From the NCBI GenBank assembly GCA_946480915.1, contig CAMLLO010000026.1, forward strand, positions 1 to 59,435: a stretch of 59,435 nucleotides of DNA, given 5' to 3'. The position numbers and the translations under genes were made by a program. Shown here in pieces: positions 43,538 to 56,422 of the stretch. The stretch is from an uncultured Sphingobacteriaceae bacterium (GTDB lineage Bacteria > Bacteroidota > Bacteroidia > Sphingobacteriales > Sphingobacteriaceae). Position 1 is the first letter of the stretch; each line of letters starts with the position of its first letter. The notes beneath the pieces were generated by a model that was not told the origin of the DNA, made no database searches, and worked only from the letters and a program-made list of their open reading frames with translations.

Positions 43538-46108
43538 CTATTTCGTTTTAACTCTTAGTATTGTGAATGAATACGGAGGCAACTCTGTTGATTGAACTTC
43601 AGCAAGGAAAGCTTCAACTACTAGGGGCCTAACATTTTTATCAGTTAACTGACCCTGAAGCACCGTTTTCATAATTTTTGTTCCCTGAAAAGTAATATTC
43701 TTAAAATCGGTTGAGGCCTTAACAGCAACCGGAAGTAAATTTACCATTTTTATGATCAGGTCTTTTGATTTCGAATCGCGTACCACGGATATAGCAACTC
43801 GCTTTTTAACAGCATCCTGATTGTTAGACAGGCTTATTGAAGCAGGCAGGTATTGATCTCCAGAGTTCTGACCATACAATTTCTGCACATAATAACCTAC
43901 TGTAGGTTTTACCTCGGTGTTATTAAAATAAATCAGGTCTGGGTTCCATGTCGTGTGCCCTTCCTTGGCCAGCAAAGGGGCATAGGAAGCCATACTCACG
44001 ACATCCCCGTTTCGTTCGAGATTGGTTAGGTGAAGCGCCTCTGCCAATGCCGATTCTAGGTTAGGTCCCTGTGCAGCACGTGCAGCATATTCCCCAAGAT
44101 AGATTTTAGATTTATTTCGATCATAACGGTCGTAGTAATCTTGGTTGTGAAGAAACCAACCCACTGCTTGATAGTTGTGCTCATCCACCATAGGGATGCC
44201 TAATTTATTCGCCACATTCCAGCCTTCTTCATAGTCGGTACCTTCAGAATTAGGGCCCGATGTCCCGATCACAGTAATCTCCGGGTATTTCGCTTTCACT
44301 GCTTTGTAAATCATGGTGAAGCGCTCTTCAAATACATCTGAGATCTGATCTTCGTTACCCACACCTAAATATTTAAGATTGAATGGTTTAGGATGACCCA
44401 ATTCCGCACGTATCTTGCCCCATTTTGTGTTTAACCCGCCATTTGCCCACTCAATAAGGTCCAGTACTTCCTGCACGTAATCATCCATTTTATTCATCGG
44501 AATGCCTCCCTGCTGCCCTCCCGGAGAATTCTGACAAGGCACACCTGCCGGTACCACCGGCAAGGGTTCGGCACCGATATCTTCGCAGAACTGAAAGTAT
44601 TCCAAATAACCCAGTCCGGCAGTCTGATGATAGTCTGCGAGGTTTGGTTGCGGTTTTCGTGCCTCCAAGGGGCCAATAGTATTTTTCCAGCGATACATAT
44701 TATCCAGGCCACCACCATGGGCGAGACATCCACCGGGGAAGCGCATAAATCGAGGATGTATGTCGGCAATCGCCTGAGCAAGGTCCGGCCTTAGACCATT
44801 CCTACGGCCTTTGAATGTTTTTTGCGGGAACAGCGAAATCATATCCAGGGCGATCGTTCCGGAAAATTGGGGATGGATTTCCAACTGCGCCTCAGCTACG
44901 GTTTGTTTAGAGATAAGCACGATTTCCTGTTTTTTCCAATCTGCCGAGGTACTGCTCAGTGCAGCTTCTCCGCATATCTTTCCATCTTTATCAACCAAAC
45001 GAACCAAAATTCGCCCTCCTTTTCCTTTCAATACCCGGGAGAATAAAGAAAAGTAGTATTTTTCTCCCGCTTTTAAAGCAATGCCGTCGAAGCCTTCATT
45101 TGCCAGAGCGGCGCCGGGATGATCGAGTTCTAATTTGGCATAGTGCTTATTGTTAGGGTGAATAGGGGCTAAGGAATCAATTGTCCACGACGCACCTTCT
45201 CCTTTTAGCTTCCAGGCCTTGCGGCTGTTCCAGTTTTTGTCTTTCCCCTCTGTATCGTCCAAAGTATACTCAAAGTCGCGGTTTTGAATCAGCTCTGCAT
45301 AAATCCCACCATCGGCCGAATAATTGATATCCTCGAAAAACACTCCGATCAGCATGTCGCTTATTGATTTGCTTCCCGCAGCGTTGATGTCAATCCTGGC
45401 TTCTACCGGTTTCAACGAGGCAAAGCGCGTAATATCTTCACGACCTCCCTCTCGTTGTAACAAGCCTTTGTACACCGCCATTTGCTGTGCTTTGATCAGT
45501 CCATCAATCCGGCTCCATTCGACTTTGTGTTTAGTCCCGGTTTGTTTTACTCCTCTTATTTCCACAGTGCTCCGCAAGCCGTTAAGGCGTGTTCCGGGAT
45601 AAACCTCTTTTGCTTCGGAATACTCCTTAAAATCGCGGGTTGAAACCCGATAGACTTTCTCTTTTCCACTCAGAGATCCCAGCCATGTTAAACTGTATTC
45701 GTTGCCATTATTAGTTGCTTCGATTTTCAGACAGTTGTCATTTGATAATACATTCGGATAGGATTGTCTTTTCCAGTTCACCAGATCAGTTGAAGCGGCA
45801 TGTGCAAACTTCCCTTCTGTATTGTTCAAAGACCATAAGCAATGCCACAATCCTTGATTATCCCTCAGCAGCATGGGTTGAATGATTGATTTCTCCCGCC
45901 CGTAGCCACAGCGCATATATTTATATTCGGGTCCAAGAGCCTGCCAGCTTTTACCATCGGTACTCCAGGCAAAATGAAGCCCGTTATGTCTTTTATATTC
46001 ATTGGTTGTATAAGCAAACAGATAAGCCGAGTCTGGCTCATTAGCCCTAGCATACGAGCAGAATTGCCCGATGCAAAAAACTAAGAAGGCAAGTAATTTT
46101 CGTCTCAT
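43538..46108 (-). CDS. GH51 alpha-L-arabinofuranosidase with N-terminal GH43-like module
   Basis: An 856-residue secreted protein; the signal ends near CSYARA. Residues of about 25-215 resemble part of a GH43-type propeller (LHFAWSTDGKSWQALGPEY), but the usual R-D-P is replaced by IIQPMLLRDNQ, so this part is probably not catalytic. GH51 begins near 245 (IGVFFEDINYSADGGIYAEL), has a CBM4-like insert (about 290-440), then the barrel: RFMRFPGGCLAHGGG, YLGVGNEDQISDVFEERF with the acid/base Glu in G-N-E, and KIYLGEYAARAAQG with the nucleophile Glu. The C-terminal beta domain ends SFTILRVK. GH51 enzymes release terminal arabinofuranose. It fits with the GH43 neighbours in arabinan or arabinogalactan side-chain removal. 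Confidence 0.9.
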   Translation of the reverse strand: MRRKLLAFLVFCIGQFCSYARANEPDSAYLFAYTTNEYKRHNGLHFAWSTDGKSWQALGPEYKYMRCGYGREKSIIQPMLLRDNQGLWHCLWSLNNTEGKFAHAASTDLVNWKRQSYPNVLSNDNCLKIEATNNGNEYSLTWLGSLSGKEKVYRVSTRDFKEYSEAKEVYPGTRLNGLRSTVEIRGVKQTGTKHKVEWSRIDGLIKAQQMAVYKGLLQREGGREDITRFASLKPVEARIDINAAGSKSISDMLIGVFFEDINYSADGGIYAELIQNRDFEYTLDDTEGKDKNWNSRKAWKLKGEGASWTIDSLAPIHPNNKHYAKLELDHPGAALANEGFDGIALKAGEKYYFSLFSRVLKGKGGRILVRLVDKDGKICGEAALSSTSADWKKQEIVLISKQTVAEAQLEIHPQFSGTIALDMISLFPQKTFKGRRNGLRPDLAQAIADIHPRFMRFPGGCLAHGGGLDNMYRWKNTIGPLEARKPQPNLADYHQTAGLGYLEYFQFCEDIGAEPLPVVPAGVPCQNSPGGQQGGIPMNKMDDYVQEVLDLIEWANGGLNTKWGKIRAELGHPKPFNLKYLGVGNEDQISDVFEERFTMIYKAVKAKYPEITVIGTSGPNSEGTDYEEGWNVANKLGIPMVDEHNYQAVGWFLHNQDYYDRYDRNKSKIYLGEYAARAAQGPNLESALAEALHLTNLERNGDVVSMASYAPLLAKEGHTTWNPDLIYFNNTEVKPTVGYYVQKLYGQNSGDQYLPASISLSNNQDAVKKRVAISVVRDSKSKDLIIKMVNLLPVAVKASTDFKNITFQGTKIMKTVLQGQLTDKNVRPLVVEAFLAEVQSTELPPYSFTILRVKTK

Positions 46109-46163
46109 ACAGTGTGTGTTTCTTCTCTATAATTTATAGCTTTTATCGGGCACTTGCACTCTA

Positions 46164-47666
46164 TCAATACACTTTAAGCTCCCACAAACCAGCTGCACCC
46201 GACAAGATGGTTAACTTGATGAAACGCGTTTTCCCTATTTTATTAATAACTTCAGGAGAACGAATTTCCTGTGAATCAGGGATCTTTACAGCTTCCCATT
46301 TTTGGCCATCCTCCGACTTTTCAATTTTAAAACTATGCCCCAGAGTGGATTTTACGAAAAAGAACTCCAGACTTTCTACCCGTTTTATTGCGCCGAGATC
46401 AATCTGATACGAGGGCTGCTTATCAGCATTGTCGCTCATCCAGAAAGTTCCGTTTGACCCGTCAATTGCATTTTCCGGTTTAAAATCCATTGTACGCTCA
46501 ACGCTTGCCAGTTCGGTTTCAACAAATTTTGGAGGCATGGCGAGTAACTTCTCGATAACCGTATCTACGGTTGTTTTAATAATGGTATCTCTCCTCACAC
46601 TAGAAGCGATAACTTTTACAGGATGTATAAGCGTTCTTTTGTTCGAATTGGGCATTTCCAGAACACCTGTAGTAGTTACCTGTACTGGCTGAATGGTTCC
46701 ATCGGCATTAAATTGCAGGCGGTTAACATAAACCTGCCGGGTGGTGCCCCCCTGGCCATATTCCAGATAGAAAAACAAATAGTTGTCGGTACCGGGAACA
46801 TGCAGCACATTTCCATGACCAGGCCCCCAAACACCTGTCTCAAGAATTGTTTTAGACACCATATCATGCTCGGGGGCAACAAACGGACCCAGTGGGCCTG
46901 TCTTGCTCATCATATAAGCATAAACATAGTTGGCTCCGCCCGATAAGGTGTAGAAGTAGTAATAAATACCGTTCCGTTTAAACAGGAAGGGACCTTCCGA
47001 ATATCCGGCTCTTTTGGTTGGAATAGTTACTTCGGGGCCTTCAATAGTTTTCCAGTCTGCGCTTAGTTTAGCAGCTTTTCTACGGCGCCAGTAGATGTAA
47101 GCTTGCCCATCGTCATCTACAAACGGGTCTCCATCTATATCTGCAAAAACCGGCTTAGTCTCTTCTTTTTCCTTTTCAGGCTCATTAAAGAAAATCCCTT
47201 TCCCGTTGCTGAATTGGAATGGGCCTTCCGGACTTTTTGATGTTAAATGGTACGTACCTAGTTTATTATCCGGCTTTAGAATTGTAGGATACAAGTGGTA
47301 AACTTTACCTTTTTTAATTACTACCCCAGGTGCCCAGTATCTGAAATAACCAGTTTTCTTTTTCCCCTCCGGGCCAAAAGTATAAGGCGTATTCCAATCA
47401 AAACCTTTAAAAAGTACTCCCTTATAACTCCAGTTTACAAGATCTTTTGATGTCCATACAACAGGCGGGCCCATTTCACTGAGGCCATGGTCAATATCTG
47501 ATGTTCCGTATAAATAGTATGTACCGTTAAAATAAGCTACGGAAGGGTCGGCAACATAATCCGGGATTACCGGTTGAGGCAAAGGCGGATTTTGCTGGGC
47601 CTTAACGTCTAAGCCAACGAGCAATACCCATAATAGGCTTATTTTTTTTAAAAGATTGTTATTCAT
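46164..47666 (-). CDS. GH43 glycosidase with C-terminal F5/8 (CBM32-like) domain
   Basis: A 500-residue secreted protein with a signal ending near GLDVKAQ. The propeller has YVADPSVAYFNGTYYLYGTS with the base Asp, FADIDGDPFVDDDGQAYIYW, and GYSEGPFLFKRNGIYYYFYT with the acid Glu, so all three catalytic positions look intact. From about residue 390 a discoidin/F5-8C-type sandwich follows (NAIDGSNGTFWMSDNADKQP and VESLEFFFVKSTLGHSFKIE), probably a carbohydrate-binding domain. It lies 55 bases upstream of the GH51 gene and 11 bases downstream of the next GH43-like gene. Probable activity is arabinofuranosidase or related exo-glycosidase. Confidence 0.87.
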   Translation of the reverse strand: MNNNLLKKISLLWVLLVGLDVKAQQNPPLPQPVIPDYVADPSVAYFNGTYYLYGTSDIDHGLSEMGPPVVWTSKDLVNWSYKGVLFKGFDWNTPYTFGPEGKKKTGYFRYWAPGVVIKKGKVYHLYPTILKPDNKLGTYHLTSKSPEGPFQFSNGKGIFFNEPEKEKEETKPVFADIDGDPFVDDDGQAYIYWRRRKAAKLSADWKTIEGPEVTIPTKRAGYSEGPFLFKRNGIYYYFYTLSGGANYVYAYMMSKTGPLGPFVAPEHDMVSKTILETGVWGPGHGNVLHVPGTDNYLFFYLEYGQGGTTRQVYVNRLQFNADGTIQPVQVTTTGVLEMPNSNKRTLIHPVKVIASSVRRDTIIKTTVDTVIEKLLAMPPKFVETELASVERTMDFKPENAIDGSNGTFWMSDNADKQPSYQIDLGAIKRVESLEFFFVKSTLGHSFKIEKSEDGQKWEAVKIPDSQEIRSPEVINKIGKTRFIKLTILSGAAGLWELKVY

Positions 47667-47677
47667 TGCCTATCTCT

Positions 47678-48706
47678 TTATTTCCTTTTGTTAATTGCCT
47701 GTTTATCCAAGTGTATGTGAACAGGTTTATCTCTGTCTACCGTAATTGTTCCATTTTTATATTCCAGTTCAGCTACCTGAATCACACTTCTGCGTGTTTC
47801 AACATTATCAGCATATTTTTTTGCAGTCCTTCCAGGATGAGTAAAGTAATAAACGAAAGCCCGATCGCCCGAAACCACTACATCCGCATGGCCGCCAATT
47901 GCCTGGTCATCTTTCCCTTTTCCGGGAAACTCCAGGATTCTATCCGCTTGCTTTGTCCATTTTGTTGCATCATCTGATGAGTAAAAACTCATGCCGGCCC
48001 AGTTATCAACCAGCATCCAATATTTTCCTTTCCAGCGAAATACCTTCGGCCCTTCTCCCCGCTCTTCAATTACTTTTCCTTTCAGGTCCCAATTTTCGAG
48101 ATCCTTACTGTCTGCATAGTAAATAGTTTTTGCGTCCGCCTCGTTATTGTACCAAAGCCGCCAGGTGCCATTCGGTAATTGATAAACAGTGGCATCAATA
48201 ACCTTATCGGTAACAAGCTTTAAAGTGGACTTATAATCCCAGTTTAAAAGATCTTTGCTTGTTAAATGAACAATTTCACGCGGATGCGCCCAATTAACAA
48301 AAACCCCGGGAACATAGGTAAGGAACATATGGTATAAACCTTTATGTTCAAACACATCGGGAGCCCAATGGGTATACTCGGCTGTTGGGCGAAATTTAAT
48401 ATTCGCAGTATCCCGATACTTCCAGCTTGCCCCTCCGTCGGTTGATTCCGCAATCCCGATTCTTGTTCCATGTACCCATTTAACACCGTGCAAACTCGTA
48501 TCTGTAGCTCGGCGATTGGTATAGAACATAAACCATTTTTTCTCTTTCTTATTCCAGATAATTACCGGGTCAGCCGCGCCATCATAGACCGGGTCACTGA
48601 AAACGGGTTTATCCGCCAGTTTTCCTTTAACCCGCTGTCCAAAGGCTATAGTGGACATCAGGATGCACCCAAGCATCAGGACTGTAGTTTTTAGTTTTGT
48701 TTTCAC
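47678..48706 (-). CDS. GH43-like five-bladed propeller glycosidase (clan GH-F type)
   Basis: 342 residues from a GTG start at 48706. That start directly gives a signal peptide (VKTKLKTTVLMLGCILMSTI-AFGQ), whereas a longer frame from 48781 would run through a large RNA hairpin and bury the signal. Catalytic-type residues are visible: DGAADPVIIWNKKEKKWFMF (Asp), THWAPDVFEHKGLYHMFLTY, KVIDATVYQLPNGTWRLWYN (Asp) and ERGEGPKVFRWKGKYWMLVD (Glu). This pattern fits GH43 or its relatives such as GH117. I cannot separate these by eye. It is co-directional with, and 11 bases from, the downstream GH43 gene. Confidence 0.8.
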   Translation of the reverse strand: MKTKLKTTVLMLGCILMSTIAFGQRVKGKLADKPVFSDPVYDGAADPVIIWNKKEKKWFMFYTNRRATDTSLHGVKWVHGTRIGIAESTDGGASWKYRDTANIKFRPTAEYTHWAPDVFEHKGLYHMFLTYVPGVFVNWAHPREIVHLTSKDLLNWDYKSTLKLVTDKVIDATVYQLPNGTWRLWYNNEADAKTIYYADSKDLENWDLKGKVIEERGEGPKVFRWKGKYWMLVDNWAGMSFYSSDDATKWTKQADRILEFPGKGKDDQAIGGHADVVVSGDRAFVYYFTHPGRTAKKYADNVETRRSVIQVAELEYKNGTITVDRDKPVHIHLDKQAINKRK

Positions 48707-48749
48707 AATAGCAACAATTATTTGTAATTCACTGTCTCTTTTAAGCGAA

Positions 48750-48784
48750 TAAGTGTCGGACAGCTTTAAGGTGTCTGACACTTA
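48750..48784 (-). other. Intercistronic hairpin inside the glycosidase operon
   Basis: TAAGTGTCGGACA and TGTCTGACACTTA form a 13-bp stem with one G-U type pair around a nine-base loop, 35 bases after the GH2 stop and 44 bases before the next start. No U-tract follows. It may be an RNA processing or stability element that sets unequal expression of the two halves of the operon. Confidence 0.6.
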
Positions 48785-48819
48785 CTCTAATTCTGAATTC
48801 ATCCTCTTAAAATCACAAA

Positions 48820-51987
<3,168 letters not shown>

Positions 51988-52002
51988 TTATTTAGATTTT
52001 GC

Positions 52003-53490
52003 TTACTTAATTGACTTGTACTTGAAATTATCTAATGTTACGCTGCCTTCTTTTCCGGCTGACATAAAGCCCGGCCTCAATGCAAAGAAACCGCGGTATT
52101 TGTTGTGGTTCAAACCCGATACATCCAAACCAGTTCGAAGCGTTATCCAATTTTTGCCGTCCTTGCTGGCAAACATATCGCAGATATTGCGATTGTTTTT
52201 TATTTTAAGATAAAAATGCTTTCCAAGCTCTACTGACTTGTTTGTTCGTATTTCTGCATTATCATAGATGGTAACATCTTTCCCGTTGGATGTGATGCCC
52301 GCAAAAGCTTTCTCGTTGTAAAACAAAATCAATCCGCCGGTACTTCCTCCTGTCAAGGTCAGCTCCACCTGAGCTTCATAAGCTGTATCCGGAACTGTGG
52401 TTAATAAAAGTTGCCCATCTGCCGGACCAGAGCCTTTCGCCTTTAAATGAAGGCATCCCTTCTTTAACTGAATCGCATTTGTATCATACCCTTTCCATGA
52501 TGTCCATTGCAGTCCAAGCGTTTCTTTATTGAAATTGTCTGACAGCGTAAAGCCAGATGAAGACGCCTTTACTTTAGTTTCGGCCGTTGTTTTTCCCTTT
52601 GAGGTTTTGAACCAACCATCCGCTGTCCATTCAACCGGTTCGATAAGGGTTTGCCGGCCGAGGGTATGGTATCCTTTTTCATAGGCATGATACACAATCC
52701 ACCAATTTCCTTTTGCATCGTCAATTAATGTTCCGTGGCCTTTCGACCACCATTTTTCGTCTGCGCTGTAAGTATGCACAATGGGGTTATAAGGGGAATT
52801 TTCCCAGGGGCCCTGTATGCTTTTTGAACGGGCAGCTACTGCCATGTGACTGGTTGCCGGGCCTGCTGTACCTCCTTCTGCGGTTACCATGTAGAAATAA
52901 TCACCTTTCTTAAAAATCTTCGGAGATTCCAGGCATTTGCATTCAGTAATCCAGTTTTTAGGATAATCCCAACCTGAATATATATTTTTCAGCGTATCTA
53001 TGGCCGAAAGCCCATCATCTGATAAAGGAGCCATATGACCTTCAGAAACGAACAAATAACGTTTACCATCCTCGCCTACCGCATGTCCAGGGTCAATAAA
53101 GCGAGCTTTTAAATCAATTGGTTTGCTCCATGGACCTCGTATATCGGTTGCCCATATTACCCAGTTGGTTCCATTGGCAGGGAAATAGATATAATATTTG
53201 CCATTGTATTTCAGCAGGTCGGGAGCCATGGCAGAACCAACCAGGTCGGGCATGGCCCGGGTAATTGGTTTCCAGTGAAGCAAGTCTTTCGAATGCCATA
53301 TTAAAAATCCGGGAGAATAGGTAAACGGCGAATGCGTCATATAAAAATCGTCGCCATCACGCATAATACTAGGGTCAGGGTAATCACCTCTTAAAATTGC
53401 CTTCGGGTATTCCTGAGCAGACATGCAAAATGAAAACCCGGTTAATACCAGTAAAAGGATGATCTTTTTAAAGAAATTGGATACAGTCAT
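52003..53490 (-). CDS. GH43 with C-terminal concanavalin-like domain (first gene of glycosidase operon)
   Basis: A 495-residue secreted protein; the signal ends near FSFCMSAQ. The GH43 propeller holds LRGDYPDPSIMRDGDDFYMT (base Asp), KARFIDPGHAVGEDGKRYLF (modulating Asp) and ITECKCLESPKIFKKGDYFY (acid Glu). From about residue 315 a beta-xylosidase C-terminal-type concanavalin sandwich follows (LSDNFNKETLGLQWTSWKGY). Two-domain enzymes of this form are usually exo-acting beta-xylosidases or arabinofuranosidases. It leads the six-gene minus-strand operon and faces a divergent GH43 gene across a 520-base gap. Confidence 0.87.
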   Translation of the reverse strand: MTVSNFFKKIILLLVLTGFSFCMSAQEYPKAILRGDYPDPSIMRDGDDFYMTHSPFTYSPGFLIWHSKDLLHWKPITRAMPDLVGSAMAPDLLKYNGKYYIYFPANGTNWVIWATDIRGPWSKPIDLKARFIDPGHAVGEDGKRYLFVSEGHMAPLSDDGLSAIDTLKNIYSGWDYPKNWITECKCLESPKIFKKGDYFYMVTAEGGTAGPATSHMAVAARSKSIQGPWENSPYNPIVHTYSADEKWWSKGHGTLIDDAKGNWWIVYHAYEKGYHTLGRQTLIEPVEWTADGWFKTSKGKTTAETKVKASSSGFTLSDNFNKETLGLQWTSWKGYDTNAIQLKKGCLHLKAKGSGPADGQLLLTTVPDTAYEAQVELTLTGGSTGGLILFYNEKAFAGITSNGKDVTIYDNAEIRTNKSVELGKHFYLKIKNNRNICDMFASKDGKNWITLRTGLDVSGLNHNKYRGFFALRPGFMSAGKEGSVTLDNFKYKSIK

Positions 53491-54010
53491 ATTTATTTTT
53501 CCAAGCGTGTGTTTCTAAAATTCGAATAAGCCCCAGTGATCGGCCCAGCCTTTTTCACTTCTTAGCGAAAGAGCAACCGGTAGATCGCATGTGTGTCTTA
53601 TTGTAAAACAAGACGGATTTAAAGGTTTCCTCATACTCATGCATTTGTAAATACTTTTTTATTCTTCGAAGCCTTTAGAAAGCACTTAATCACAGCACAT
53701 TATTATAAACCAATTACTGGATCTAACACTGGCTCGGTCGGCAATCATGAAAACAACTGGCGATTGATCAACATCATCCTTGGCTTTTAAACATTAGTTA
53801 ATTTTTATTTTTTCAAAATTCCGTATACCTTTATTCAACATTATTGAACCCAGATATACAGAATTCCCTTCTGTGCTGATAACTGCGCAAACAAGAACCG
53901 AGTATTCTCACAAGCCAAAAATGCTCTTTGACTAAACATAATTTACTACCAGCAATCCGGTAGCCTGCTAAATCATAGAAATCTTTAAAATTATCCATTA
54001 AAATAAACGA
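53491..54010. other. Divergent intergenic region between two GH43 transcription units
   Basis: About 520 AT-rich bases that must hold promoters for both directions. No exact TAnnTTTG is present on either strand. A short dyad (TTCAA...TTGAA) lies at about 53833-53847, flanked by GTATA and TATAC, which could be a weak operator. No gene seen. Confidence 0.4.
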
Positions 54011-56134
54011 ATGTCAATTAAACCCCTGGAAATACCGTTTTTTAGAAAACCGCTTTATAACTTACTCCTAATTTTCACCCTTTTACAATCGGCCGCTTTT
54101 AGTCAAATTCGAGAGAATCTTAATAGCCCAACCTGGATATCTGACAATGGAAACGGAACTTTTTCAAATCCGCTTTTCTTTGACGAATTTTCCGATCCCG
54201 ACATGATAAGAGTGGGTGACGATTATTACCTTACAGGTACTACGATGCATACTATGCCCGGGCTTCCGGTATTGCATTCCCGCGATTTGGTAAACTGGGA
54301 CTTCCTGTGTTATGCAGTAGATAAACTTGATCTGGGTCCGGAATTTCGCTTAGAAGATGTTAAAAATATTTATGGGCGGGGCATTTGGGCACCCAGTTTC
54401 CGGTATAACAAGGGAACCTTTTATATTTTCAGCAATGTAAACGGCCAAACCACGCAGCTGTTCACGGCTACTAATCCTAAAGGCCCCTGGAAGCACAGCA
54501 AGATGAAAAAAAGTTTTCATGACCTGTCGGTGCTTTTTGATGATGATGGAAAGGTTTATGTGGTGTGGGGGTATGACGAAATCCATCTGGCTGAGTTGGA
54601 CGAGGATTTACTAGACATAAAGCCAGGTACCGAGAAGGTTATCATAAAGCCGGGAAGCGGTGCTGGAGAAGGGTCGCATTTTTATAAAATTGACGGCAAA
54701 TATTATATTACCAACACAAACTTTGACCCTGTTTGCTACCAGGTGTGCTTGCGCTCAAATAGCCCTTACGGCCCTTATGAAATACGAGTCATAAGTGCAG
54801 AGGAGCACCTTGGGGTTGGGACTGGGTGGAAGTTGCTAAATGAAAAAAGCGAAGCCCCGTTCCAGCTTGTTCCACCGAACAAAAATTATGTGGGTCGCAT
54901 TCCACTACACCAGGGCGGTATCCTGCAGATCCAATCCGGAGAATGGTGGGCATGGTCTATGATGGATTATAATTCTGTAGGCCGATTAACCTGCTTATCA
55001 CCGGTAACCTGGAAAGATGGATGGCCATTTTTAGGCTTGGAAGGCAATCTCACACGTTCTCCGCGCACATGGGTAAAACCCAACACCGGATTTACATCCA
55101 AGCCTCATGCTACGTTCAGAAGAAGCGATGATTTTTCGTCTTCCACCTTACAGCCGATCTGGCAGTGGAACCATGTGCCGGTAAATGATAAATGGTCATT
55201 AACAAAAAGAAAAGGATACCTCCGGTTAAACGCTTTACCCGCGAAGGATTTTTGGAATGCCAGAAATTCGTTAACTCAGAGATGTATCGGCCCGGTGTCA
55301 ATAGGATCCACCGAAATTGATTTAAATGGCTTATCCGACGGCGATATCGCAGGACTGGGCTTATTAAATATGCCCTATAGCTGGATTGGGGTAGCCAGGA
55401 CAAAGGATGGATTTGAAGTTGAGCAATTCGATCAGCAGCGAAACAAATTGCTTAGGGAAAAATTGACCGGAAAAAAAGTCTGGCTAAAGGCAAACTGCGA
55501 TTTTGAAACAGAAATGGCAGTTTTTAGCTACAGTACAGATGGGTCAAATTTCAAGATTCTGGGCGAGGAATTTATCATGATTTTTCAAGGCAGAACATTC
55601 CAGGGAGTTAGGTTTGGTTTGTTTAACTACAATACAGAAGGAAAAGAAGGTGGATATGCTGACTTTAATTCATTCATTGTAAACGAACCCCGTCCTCACG
55701 GCTTAATTAAACCCATCCCCTATGGGAAAACAATTACTCTTTCCAGCCTGGCAGATAGTACGGTATTGGTTAACTGGAAAGGCTTTTTGCGACCTGTAGC
55801 CAAAGGTAAAACGGTAAGTGAAAATTCTAAGTTTAAAATTGTCGACAAAGGAAACGGGAGGATCTCGTTGCAGTCGATAACTAATGGAGGATGGGTTACG
55901 GTAGTTGGATCGGGAGGAATGGCAGAAGTGCGCATAGAAAAGGAGGAACAGGGAGATGCATCCGTATTTCAATGGCAGGATATGCTTCAAGGCGATATCA
56001 TGTTAATGTCGCTATCAACTCATAGGTATCTTTTTGCAGACCCGTTTCAAAAAAGCCTTTGTTCGGCAAATGCCCCAGGGTCAAGACCGGATCGTAAAGA
56101 TGGATCCTGCTTTTTTTGGCAAGTGATAGAATAG
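54011..56134 (+). CDS. GH43 glycosidase with concanavalin-like and trefoil-like C-terminal domains
   Basis: 707 residues, the only convincing large plus-strand gene. The signal peptide ends near LLQSAAFSQ. GH43 propeller: FFDEFSDPDMIRVGDDYYLT (base Asp), GIWAPSFRYNKGTFYIFSN, FHDLSVLFDDDGKVYVVWGY, PGSGAGEGSHFYKIDGKYYI (acid Glu). About residues 365-560 are the concanavalin-like domain (RSDDFSSSTLQPIWQWNHVP). About 575-707 look like a fascin/ricin-type beta-trefoil (ITLSSLADSTVLVNWKGF, GNGRISLQSITNGGWVTVVG), an expected glycan-binding part. Likely an exo-beta-xylosidase or arabinofuranosidase acting on the same polysaccharide as the divergent operon. Confidence 0.88.
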   Translation: MSIKPLEIPFFRKPLYNLLLIFTLLQSAAFSQIRENLNSPTWISDNGNGTFSNPLFFDEFSDPDMIRVGDDYYLTGTTMHTMPGLPVLHSRDLVNWDFLCYAVDKLDLGPEFRLEDVKNIYGRGIWAPSFRYNKGTFYIFSNVNGQTTQLFTATNPKGPWKHSKMKKSFHDLSVLFDDDGKVYVVWGYDEIHLAELDEDLLDIKPGTEKVIIKPGSGAGEGSHFYKIDGKYYITNTNFDPVCYQVCLRSNSPYGPYEIRVISAEEHLGVGTGWKLLNEKSEAPFQLVPPNKNYVGRIPLHQGGILQIQSGEWWAWSMMDYNSVGRLTCLSPVTWKDGWPFLGLEGNLTRSPRTWVKPNTGFTSKPHATFRRSDDFSSSTLQPIWQWNHVPVNDKWSLTKRKGYLRLNALPAKDFWNARNSLTQRCIGPVSIGSTEIDLNGLSDGDIAGLGLLNMPYSWIGVARTKDGFEVEQFDQQRNKLLREKLTGKKVWLKANCDFETEMAVFSYSTDGSNFKILGEEFIMIFQGRTFQGVRFGLFNYNTEGKEGGYADFNSFIVNEPRPHGLIKPIPYGKTITLSSLADSTVLVNWKGFLRPVAKGKTVSENSKFKIVDKGNGRISLQSITNGGWVTVVGSGGMAEVRIEKEEQGDASVFQWQDMLQGDIMLMSLSTHRYLFADPFQKSLCSANAPGSRPDRKDGSCFFWQVIE

Positions 56135-56204
56135 AAGTTTTTTTAGAGAATTCACCGAATTCGATCCTTTGGATAGCGGAAAATACAGTAAAATTCCAAT
56201 ATCG

Positions 56205-56233
56205 TTAAAGCCCAAGAATCACTGGTGCTTTAA
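56205..56233 (+). terminator. Weak hairpin downstream of the plus-strand GH43 gene
   Basis: TTAAAGC pairs with GCTTTAA and inner CCA with TGG, 70 bases after the stop. An A-tract rather than a U-tract follows on the plus strand, so terminator function is uncertain. Confidence 0.3.
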
Positions 56234-56422
56234 AAAAATGAAAAGGCTTTGCTTCCATTGAATAAATCAAAAAAGTTAAAACTATAGCCTTAATCGGCCC
56301 TATGCTGATATTTTTACCTCTGGAGGATACAGTGTTTCCTGAAAATCGAATTTTGAAGAATCGAAATGCAGAAGCGCTAGATGACCAACAAGTCGCTTTA
56401 GGTTAGTGGCAGACGGGCCTTT

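Noticed and set aside
48707..48781. Upstream extension of the GH43-like gene to a GTG at 48781
   Set aside because: It would put 25 polar residues before the signal peptide and translate through a strong hairpin.
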